A stretch of 64,000 bases of DNA from Nesterenkonia halophila (lineage in GTDB: Bacteria > Actinomycetota > Actinomycetes > Actinomycetales > Micrococcaceae): NCBI RefSeq assembly GCF_009467795.1, contig NZ_WIAX01000012.1, forward strand, positions 186,001-250,000, given 5' to 3'. A model generated the notes under the pieces. The model ran no database searches. It saw only the letters and a program-made list of their open reading frames with translations, and was not told the DNA's origin. Position numbers and translations under genes: made by a program. Position 1 is the first letter of the stretch. Each line of letters opens with the position of its first letter. This document shows positions 52,955 through 64,000 of this stretch, piece after piece.

Positions 52955-54469
52955 TCAGAGCGGGCTGGAGGCGCTCTTCGCCGGCCACGGACCGACCGGC
53001 TCCTTGTTCGGCGGCGCGATGTCGCCGCGCTGCAGAGTCGCCAGATCCGCGCTGTCGGGGATGTCGCCGATGCGGTGGACCTTGACCATGTTGGTGGTGC
53101 CGGCCTGACCGGGAGGCGAGCCGGCGGCGATGACCACCAGGTCATCGGGCTTCGCGATGCCCTCCTCCAGCAGGAGCTTGTCCACCTGGGCGGTCATCTT
53201 GTCGGTGTGCGAGGCGAATTCTACCCAGCGGGGCTGCACGCCCCAGGACAGGCACAGGATGTTGTGCGTGTGCTCGACGTGGGTGAAGGCGAAGATCGGC
53301 TGGACCGGGCGGAGCCGGGAGAGCCGCCGCGCCGAGTCGCCCGACCGGGTGAAGGTGGCCAGGTAGTCGATGTCCAGCTGCTCGGCCATCTCGGCGGCCG
53401 CGCGGGTGATCGCCCCGCCCCGGGTCCGCGGCAGCGTGCCCAGCGGAGGGATGCGGCTCAGCCCCTTGCGCTCGGTGGCGGCGATGATGCTGGACATCGT
53501 CTCCACTGTGCGCACCGGGTACTGTCCGACCGAGGTCTCGCCGGAGAGCATGACCGCGTCGGCGCCGTCGAGCACCGCGTTGGCGCAGTCGGAGGCCTCC
53601 GCGCGGGTCGGCCGCGGGTTGTCGACCATCGACTCCAGCACCTGAGTGGCCACGATGACCGGCTTCGCCCAACGGCGGGCCAGCTCGATGGCCCGCTTCT
53701 GCACCAGCGGGACCTCCTCCAGCGGGAGCTCCACGCCCAGATCGCCGCGGGCGACCATGATCGCGTCGAAGGCGTCGACGACGTCCTGCAGCGCGTCGAC
53801 CGCCTGGGGCTTCTCCACCTTGGCGATGACGGGCACCCGGCGGCCCTCCTCGTCCATGATGCGGTGGACCGCCTCGACGTCGGAGGCGTCGCGGACGAAG
53901 GACAGCGCGATCATGTCGAAGCCGGTGCGCAGCGCCCAGCGCAGGTCGTCCTCGTCCTTGTCGCTCAGCGCGGGGACGGAGACGGCGACGCCGGGCAGGT
54001 TGATGCCCTTGTTGTCCGACACCGGGCCGGCCACGGTCACCTCGGTGACCACCTCGGTCTCGGTCACCTCGACGGCGCGCAGCGAGACCTTGCCGTCGTC
54101 GATGAGCAGCGTGTCACCGGGCTCGACGTCGCCGGGCAGGCCCTTGAACGTGGTCGAGCAGCGCTCCTTGGTGCCCTCGACGTCCTCGGTGGTGATCGTG
54201 AAGCGGTCGCCGACGGCGAGCTCGTGGCCGCCCTCGACGAAGCGGCCCAGACGGATCTTCGGACCCTGCAGGTCGGCGAAGAGCGCGACGGCGCGGCGCA
54301 GGTCCTTCGAGACCTCGCGGACGGTGTTGTAGGTCTGCTCGTGGACGCTGTAGTCCCCGTGGCTCATGTTCACCCGGGCCACGTCCACGCCGGCCTCGAC
54401 GAGCCGACGCGTGGTCTCATATCCCTCGGTGGCCGGCCCGAAGGTCGCGACGATCTTGGCGTGTCTCAT
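52955..54469 (-). CDS. pyk: Pyruvate kinase
   Basis: A 504-aa glycolytic enzyme (PEP to pyruvate with ATP). R-H-A-K-I-V-A-T-F-G-P-A near residue 2, R-V-N-M-S-H-G near 32, D-L-Q-G-P-K-I-R near 65, I-A-K-V-E-K-P near 215 (catalytic Lys), M-V-A-R-G-D-L-G-V-E-L near 240 and T-R-A-E-A-S-D-C-A-N near 295. The last ~30 residues are beyond the typical ~475-aa length. G-G-G-T-G-A-G-type sequence lies a few nt before the ATG. Confidence 0.97.
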   Translation of the reverse strand: MRHAKIVATFGPATEGYETTRRLVEAGVDVARVNMSHGDYSVHEQTYNTVREVSKDLRRAVALFADLQGPKIRLGRFVEGGHELAVGDRFTITTEDVEGTKERCSTTFKGLPGDVEPGDTLLIDDGKVSLRAVEVTETEVVTEVTVAGPVSDNKGINLPGVAVSVPALSDKDEDDLRWALRTGFDMIALSFVRDASDVEAVHRIMDEEGRRVPVIAKVEKPQAVDALQDVVDAFDAIMVARGDLGVELPLEEVPLVQKRAIELARRWAKPVIVATQVLESMVDNPRPTRAEASDCANAVLDGADAVMLSGETSVGQYPVRTVETMSSIIAATERKGLSRIPPLGTLPRTRGGAITRAAAEMAEQLDIDYLATFTRSGDSARRLSRLRPVQPIFAFTHVEHTHNILCLSWGVQPRWVEFASHTDKMTAQVDKLLLEEGIAKPDDLVVIAAGSPPGQAGTTNMVKVHRIGDIPDSADLATLQRGDIAPPNKEPVGPWPAKSASSPL

Positions 54470-54621
54470 GCCTCACCCTTAGTCGTTGGCGGTCATTGCT
54501 CTGCTCGATGCCTGGCACGACACTGGGCCAGCGGAAGCATGCGTCGCTGACGTCGCTGACGTCCGACGCGTCACGCTCCGAGCCTATCTCACTCGGCCCC
54601 GGCCGGGGACAGGCCCGGCGC

Positions 54622-56080
54622 TCAGGCCGAGAGCGAGATCCCGTGGTCGGAGGGCTTGACCGGCGCCGGCAGGCGGGACTCGCCCTCGAGGTAGGAGTCC
54701 ACCTCCTTGGCGACGGCGCGCCCCTCGGCGATCGCCCAGACCACCAGCGAGGCCCCGCGGCCGGCGTCGCCGACCGAGAAGACGCCGTCGACGTCGGTCA
54801 TGTAGTCCTCGCCGCGGCCCAGCGCGCCGCGCCGGTCGAAGCCGGTGCCCAGCTGCTCGGACAGCGTGTCCTGCTCCGGACCGGTGAAGCCCAGCGCCAG
54901 CAGCACCAGGTCGGCGGGGATCTCGTGCTCGGTCCCCTCCTTCGGCGTGCGCGAGCCGTCCTCGTTGTACTGGGTCTCGGCGATCTTCAGCGCCCGCACC
55001 CCTCCGTCCTCGTCGCCGAGGAACTCCACCGTCGAGGCCAGGTAGCGCCGCTCGCCGCCCTCCTCGTCGGCCGAGGTGACCTCGAAGACCTTCGGATCCA
55101 CCGGCCACGGCTGGTTCTCCGGGCGCTCCTGCGGCGGCTGGGTGCCGATGGCCAGGGTGGTGACCGAGGCCGCACCGTGCCGGTGGGCGGTGCCGATGCA
55201 GTCGGCGCCGGTGTCGCCGCCGCCGAGCACGATCACATGCTTGCCCTCTGCGTGGATCTGGTCCTCGACGTCGTCGCCGTGGGTGGCCCGGTTCGACTGG
55301 ACCAGGTACTCCATGGCGAAGTGCACCCCGTCCAGGCCGCGGCCCGGGATCGGCAGATCGCGCGGGACCATGGCCCCGGTCGCGACCACGACGGCGTCGT
55401 AGCTCTCGCGCAGCGCGTCCCAGGAGATGTCCTCGCCGATCGCCGTCGACGGGTAGAAGCGGGTGCCTTCGGCCTCCATCTGCTCGATGCGGAAGTCGAC
55501 GTGCTGCTTCTCCATCTTGAAGTCCGGGATGCCGTAGCGCAGCAGTCCGCCGAGCCGGTCGTCGCGCTCGTAGACGGCGACCGTGTGCCCGGCGCGGGTG
55601 AGCTGCTGGGCCGCGGCCATCCCGGCCGGGCCGGAGCCGACGACGGCGACGGTCTTGCCGGTCAGACGCTGCGGGATCACCGGCTCCACCCAGCCCTGCT
55701 CGATCGCCTCGTCGGCGATGGAGACCTCGGACTGTTTGATGGTGACCGCGGGCTGATTGATCCCCAGCACGCAGGAGGTCTCGCAGGGTGCCGGGCAGAC
55801 GCGGCCGGTGAACTCCGGAAAGTTGTTGGTCATGTGCAGCCGGGCGGAGGCCTCCTCCATCTGGTCCCGATGGACGAGGTCGTTCCATTCCGGGATCAGG
55901 TTCCCCAGCGGGCAGCCGGTGTGGCAGAACGGGATGCCGCAGTCCATGCAGCGGCCGGCCTGGGTCTGGACCGTGTCCTTCTCCTGGCGCTCGTAGACCT
56001 CGTGGAAGTCCATGATGCGCACGGGCACGGGGCGCGAGGGCCGGTCCCGGCGCTCGCGGTGCTTCAGGAATCCGCGGGGA

Positions 56081-56088
<8 letters not shown>
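54622..56088 (-). CDS. gltD: Glutamate synthase small subunit
   Basis: A 488-aa flavin-dependent subunit that takes electrons from NADPH. N-terminal Cys cluster [17 protein letters not shown] near residue 42 (4Fe-4S), then [11 protein letters not shown] near 150 (FAD) and [12 protein letters not shown] near 290 (NADPH). GTG start; its first codons overlap the end of gltB by 8 nt, so the two are coupled. Confidence 0.96.
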
Positions 56089-60718
<4,630 letters not shown>

Positions 60719-61193
60719 GACGGTGTTCCTTCCTCCGCATGCGGACGATTCATGGGAGGGGACATCATCGGCCCCTGTCACAGCTGGAGGGCGGCGCCGC
60801 CGTGCTGGCGGTCGGCTCGACCCGCGGATCGCCCGGGCGCCCTCGTCTCGCGTCTCATGCAGTCTCGGGCCCGGAGAGGCCCGCCGGGTCCGCCGTGCAG
60901 GCGGCCGGCCGGTCCCCGGACAGGCTGTCGGTGCGTCCTGAGGCGCCGGTGCTCCGGCTCCGCGGCCCGGATACGACGTCGCACTCCGACGCCGCACCCG
61001 GGACGACACGCAGTCCCGGGCGCCGAGCCCGGCCCGCGGCGACGCCTCGGCGCCGGATGTGGGGCGCCGGTCACGCCCGGCATCGGTGGTGCGAGTGTCC
61101 GGGCACGACGGTGTCGCCTGGGTCTCAGGTGATCAGATTCATCTTCTGGGTCCCACGCCGCAGAAGCAAATCACATCTCATGATGTGGACCGC
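60719..61193. other. 475-bp gap between gltB and lgt
   Basis: No gene is supported here. Next to lgt is its terminator hairpin. The centre is very GC-rich with many short inverted repeats. Close to gltB a GTGACA-like sequence is found (minus strand, around 60778), but no clear -10 at a standard distance, so the gltB promoter is unresolved. Confidence 0.6.
61172..61187 (-). terminator. Terminator of lgt
   Basis: Minus strand CACATC-ATGA-GATGTG followed by ATTTGCTTCT; a 6-bp stem with a U-containing tail, 6 nt after the lgt stop. Confidence 0.55.
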
Positions 61194-62393
61194 TCAGCGG
61201 CGCTCATCAGCGGCTTCGGAGGGATCCTCTCCTGCACTCCCGGCGGTCTCGTCGGACGCTCCGTCCTCCTGGGCCGCGGCGCCCCCTTCAAGTGTCCCAG
61301 CATCTGGACCGACCGAGGTCTCATCATCCGGACTCTGGTCCGCGACGGTGCTCTCCTCGGCGTCCTGGTCGGCGTCCTCCGCGGAATCCTGGTCGGGATC
61401 CGCGGGGGCGTCCTCGTCGACATCGGGGTCGATGTCCTGGGCGCTTCCCACGGTACGGGTCCCGTGGCCGGCGCGGTAGACCTCGAGCTCCTCGGCGACG
61501 GCCTCGGCGGTGCGCGGGCGACGCAGGAAGAGCACCACGAGCATGACCGCCGCCAGCACGAAGGTGAACAGCGCGGCCCACATGTTCAGCCGCCACTCCT
61601 GCCCGAAGAGGCTGATCCACTGGGTCGACTTGTCCAGCTCGTCGATGCGCAGGCTCTCGATCCAGAAGCGGCCCAGCGTGTAGTAGGCCACGTAGGTCCA
61701 GGTGACCAGCCCCTGCTTGAAGCGGAACTTCTTGTGCAGCAGCACCAGCAGCACGACGCCGGCGAAGCTCCAGAGACTCTCGTAGAGGAAGGTCGGGTGG
61801 AAGAGCGTGGACTCGGAGAGGTGCTGGACCTGCGGAACGCGGTGCTCGGCGTCGACCTCGAGGCCCCACGGCAGGCTGGTCGGCGCGCCGTAGAGCTCCT
61901 GGTTGAACCAGTTGCCCCAGCGGCCGATCGCCTGTCCGAGCAGCACGCCGGGGACGATCGCGTCGGCGAATCCGGCGAATTTGATGCCGTAGCGTCGGCA
62001 GGCGATCCAGATGCCGACGGCGCCCAGGACGATGGCGCCCCAGATGCCCAGCCCGCCGAGCCAGACCTGCGGGATGAGCGTCAGATCGCCGCTGCCGTCG
62101 AAGTTCGGGCCGAAGTAGGCGTCCGGCGAGGAGAACACGTGATAGAGCCGGCCGCCGACGATGCCCAGCAGCACCGCCCACAGCGTGGCGTCCATGACGT
62201 TGTCGACCGATCCCCCGCGCGACTTCCACAGCCGGGAGCTGAGCAGGATGGCGGCGATGATGCCCACCACGATGCACAGGGCGTAGTAGTTCAGGGTCAA
62301 CGGGCCGAACAGGTCGAGACCGCTGGAGGGCGGAGCCGGGAATCCGGCACGCAGGTCCCCGGCAGGGGCGGCCGCCGCAACAGTGGGAGTCAT
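61194..62393 (-). CDS. lgt: Prolipoprotein diacylglyceryl transferase with acidic tail
   Basis: A 399-aa membrane enzyme that attaches diacylglycerol to lipobox Cys. Seven hydrophobic segments lie between residues ~25 and 285; the signature G-R-W-G-N-W-F-N-Q-E-L-Y-G near residue 158 and G-G-R-L-Y-H near 80 are present, with H-P-T-F-L-Y-E near 200. Residues ~300-399 form a long Asp/Glu/Ala/Ser tail not found in the core family (~280 aa). It probably modifies lipoproteins such as the DUF3515 protein. It follows trpA in the usual actinobacterial order trpB-trpA-lgt. Confidence 0.96.
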   Translation of the reverse strand: MTPTVAAAAPAGDLRAGFPAPPSSGLDLFGPLTLNYYALCIVVGIIAAILLSSRLWKSRGGSVDNVMDATLWAVLLGIVGGRLYHVFSSPDAYFGPNFDGSGDLTLIPQVWLGGLGIWGAIVLGAVGIWIACRRYGIKFAGFADAIVPGVLLGQAIGRWGNWFNQELYGAPTSLPWGLEVDAEHRVPQVQHLSESTLFHPTFLYESLWSFAGVVLLVLLHKKFRFKQGLVTWTYVAYYTLGRFWIESLRIDELDKSTQWISLFGQEWRLNMWAALFTFVLAAVMLVVLFLRRPRTAEAVAEELEVYRAGHGTRTVGSAQDIDPDVDEDAPADPDQDSAEDADQDAEESTVADQSPDDETSVGPDAGTLEGGAAAQEDGASDETAGSAGEDPSEAADERR

Positions 62394-62570
62394 GGGCAGA
62401 AGGTCCTCTCGGATCTGTGCACGGTCAGGCGCGCCGTCGACCCGTCCGCTCCCCGCGGGGAGTGCACCGGGGTCGACGGCGCGACGTCGGGGGCGAGTCT
62501 ACGTCCTGAGTCTGGACATGCGGCGCATGTCGTCCGGCACGCGGCCCGGCGGATGCCGCGTCGTGGCGGA

Positions 62571-63347
62571 TCAGGCGCGGCCGGAGAGCTCGGCGGCCTT
62601 CGCCGCGACCGCCTCGACGCCGCCGTCGCGCAGGGCGGCGACCAGGGCGGTGCCGACGATGACGCCGTCGGCGTAGCCGCCGATCTCCTCCACATGGGAC
62701 CGGGTGGAGACGCCGAGTCCGACGCAGACGCGCCCGGCGCCGGCGGAGTGGGCGGCGGACACCACGCGTTCCGCGGCGTCGGAGACCTCGGTGCGCGCCC
62801 CGGTGACGCCCATCAGCGACACGCCGTAGACGAAGCCGCGCGAGGCCTCGGCGATCCGTCGCATCCGCTCCGGCGTCGACGTCGGCGCCGCCAGGAAGAC
62901 CCGGTCGAGGTCATGGGCCTCGGCGGCGGCGATCCAGGCCCCGGCCTCGTCGGGCGTGAGGTCCGGGGTGATCGCTCCGGCCCCGCCGGCCTCGGCCAGT
63001 CGGCGGGCGAAGACCTCCGGGCCCATCCGGTCGATGAGGTTCCAGTAGGTCATCACCAGCACGGCCGCGTCGGTGGCCGCCGTGACGGCGGCGACGATCT
63101 CGAAGACCTCGTCCATGCGGAACCCGCGGGCGAGCACCTCCGTGGTGGCCTGCTGGATGACCGGGCCGTCCATCACCGGGTCCGAATACGGGATGCCGAT
63201 CTCGAGGACGTCGGCGCCGTTCTCCGCCAGCGCGATCGCCGCGGCGATGGAGGTCTCCTTGTCCGGGTAGCCGGCCGGGAGGTAGCCGATGAACGCCGAG
63301 CGTCCCTCGGCGCGGGCGGCCTCGACGGCGTCTGCGGTGATGCTCAT
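62571..63347 (-). CDS. trpA: Tryptophan synthase alpha subunit
   Basis: A 258-aa TIM-barrel subunit that cleaves indole-3-glycerol phosphate. [10 protein letters not shown] near residue 19, [16 protein letters not shown] near 48 (catalytic Glu), D-L-T-P-D-E-A near 128 and G-V-T-G-A-R near 178 fit. Start ATG 63347 overlaps the trpB stop by 4 nt (ATGA). The frame to 63650 is not homologous upstream. Confidence 0.96.
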   Translation of the reverse strand: MSITADAVEAARAEGRSAFIGYLPAGYPDKETSIAAAIALAENGADVLEIGIPYSDPVMDGPVIQQATTEVLARGFRMDEVFEIVAAVTAATDAAVLVMTYWNLIDRMGPEVFARRLAEAGGAGAITPDLTPDEAGAWIAAAEAHDLDRVFLAAPTSTPERMRRIAEASRGFVYGVSLMGVTGARTEVSDAAERVVSAAHSAGAGRVCVGLGVSTRSHVEEIGGYADGVIVGTALVAALRDGGVEAVAAKAAELSGRA

Positions 63348-64000
63348 GCCTGGACTCCTGTCTCGTCGCCCTGCTCGTCCTCGTCCTGCTCGTCCTCGTC
63401 CTGCTGCTCCTGCTGCTCCTGCTGCTCCTGCTGCTCCGCGTCGAGCAGGTCGAACCATTCGGCCGCAGTGCCGACGTCCTTGTCCCCGCGGCCGGAGAGG
63501 CTGACGACGATGATCTTCTCGGCGGCGGCCGCGGGATCCTCCGCCGTCCAGGCGGCCGAGAGCCGGGCCGCGCCGGCCAGCGCATGGGCCGACTCGATCG
63601 CCGGGATGATGCCCTCGGTGCGGCACAGCGTCTCGAAGGCGGTCATGCACTCGGCGTCGGTGACCGGCTCGTAGATCGCCCGGCCGCTGTCGGCCAGATG
63701 CGCATGCTCCGGACCCACCGAGGGGTAGTCGAGCCCGGCCGAGATGGAGTGCGAGTCCAGCGTCTGGCCGTCCTCGTCCTGCATCAGGTAGGAGCGCGCG
63801 CCGTGCAGCACGCCCGAGCGGCCCAGCGTGATCGCCGCGGCGTGCCGGCCGGTCTCCACGCCGTCGCCGCCGGCCTCGTAGCCGTGCAGGGCGACCTCGG
63901 CGTCGTCGAGGAAGGCGTGGAAGAGGCCCATCGCGTTGGAGCCGCCGCCCACGCAGGCGGCCACCGCGTCGGGCAGCCGGCCCTCCTGCGCGAGCATCTG
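63344..64000 (-). CDS. trpB: Tryptophan synthase beta subunit, 3' part
   Basis: The last 218 codons are present; the gene continues beyond base 64000. V-G-G-G-S-N-A-M-G (PLP phosphate site) is near the visible start, then [28 protein letters not shown] and S-G-R-G-D-K-D, where TrpB normally ends soon after. About 30 further residues form a Gln/Glu/Asp repeat tail. It makes tryptophan from indole and serine with TrpA. Confidence 0.95.
   Translation of the reverse strand, partial: QMLAQEGRLPDAVAACVGGGSNAMGLFHAFLDDAEVALHGYEAGGDGVETGRHAAAITLGRSGVLHGARSYLMQDEDGQTLDSHSISAGLDYPSVGPEHAHLADSGRAIYEPVTDAECMTAFETLCRTEGIIPAIESAHALAGAARLSAAWTAEDPAAAAEKIIVVSLSGRGDKDVGTAAEWFDLLDAEQQEQQEQQEQQDEDEQDEDEQGDETGVQA
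63370..63435. repeat. Coding tandem repeats in the 3' end of trpB
   Basis: Two perfect copies of CCTGCTCGTCCTCGT (15 nt, 63370-63399) are followed by four perfect copies of CCTGCTGCT (9 nt, 63400-63435). Read on the minus strand they give four E-Q-Q units and two D-E-D-E-Q units. All units are multiples of three. Confidence 0.95.

Overview
The window is a very GC-rich (about 70 % by eye), densely coding actinobacterial chromosome segment. About 50 protein genes, one short leader peptide and five tRNA genes can be supported. Gene content and order, G/C-biased third codon positions and the strong antisense shadow ORFs all point to Actinobacteria. The mix of genes (IclR next to leuCD, ANTAR regulator, two LCP proteins, DUF3515, DUF177) and many leaderless start sites fit the Micrococcales, perhaps a Micrococcaceae-like organism; the genus is inference. 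I see no insertion sequence, prophage, CRISPR array or rRNA.

Layout. 1-10.4 kb: end of a thioesterase, a proline/Na+ symporter, tRNA-Gly and a surface-polysaccharide group (a GT4 enzyme, two large two-domain glycosyltransferases and an LCP ligase). 10.6-14.9 kb: mutM-rnc-rpmF-DUF177, galU and coaD. 15-23.7 kb: an aminotransferase/spermidine-synthase-like pair, a small membrane protein, rsmD, recG, a short DAK2 protein, a second LCP ligase and DUF3515. 23.8-28.3 kb: a murA-plsC-gpsA-ddl transcription unit. 28.4-34.2 kb: leuCD, a divergent IclR regulator, UDP-glucose dehydrogenase and thiL. 34.3-38 kb: two identical tRNA-Glu genes, tRNA-Gln, a HAD phosphatase, gltX and a FAHD hydrolase, all on the minus strand. 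38-49.7 kb: a branched-chain amino acid and serine block (ilvE, leuB, metG, serA, ilvC, ilvN, ilvB, ilvD). 50.1-52.8 kb: a CHY zinc-finger protein, a PdtaR-like regulator, tRNA-Leu, an unrecognised 99-aa ORF and a PAP2-like membrane protein. 53-64 kb: pyk, gltD/gltB, lgt, trpA and the 3' part of trpB. From general knowledge, 10-49 kb follows the order around Mycobacterium tuberculosis Rv2924c-Rv3003c and 50-64 kb follows Rv1612-Rv1626, so two conserved backbone blocks meet near 50 kb.

How the genes work together. IlvB/IlvN, IlvC, IlvD and IlvE with LeuB, LeuC and LeuD cover almost all of valine, isoleucine and leucine synthesis (leuA and ilvA are not here). The sequence shows a regulatory layer for it: one palindromic motif, TCTCA-N5-TGAGA, lies between leuC and the iclR-type gene, upstream of leuB and, with a degenerate right half, upstream of ilvB. 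At leuB and ilvB it is exactly the same distance from the predicted start of transcription. The ilvB leader also encodes a 16-residue peptide carrying CTA-Leu, GTA-Val, GTC-Val and CTC-Leu codons, followed by mutually exclusive hairpins, i.e. a classical attenuator. ilvD has a long upstream region with a candidate promoter and a striking 80-nt three-way-junction fold that nothing else explains.

GalU and Ugd together make UDP-glucose and UDP-glucuronate, which with the glycosyltransferases and two LCP ligases suggests a uronic-acid-containing wall polymer. The most general regulatory feature is the start-site architecture: at 15 loci a TANNNT-type -10 hexamer lies 5-8 nt upstream of the start codon, implying leaderless mRNAs and fixing several start codons.
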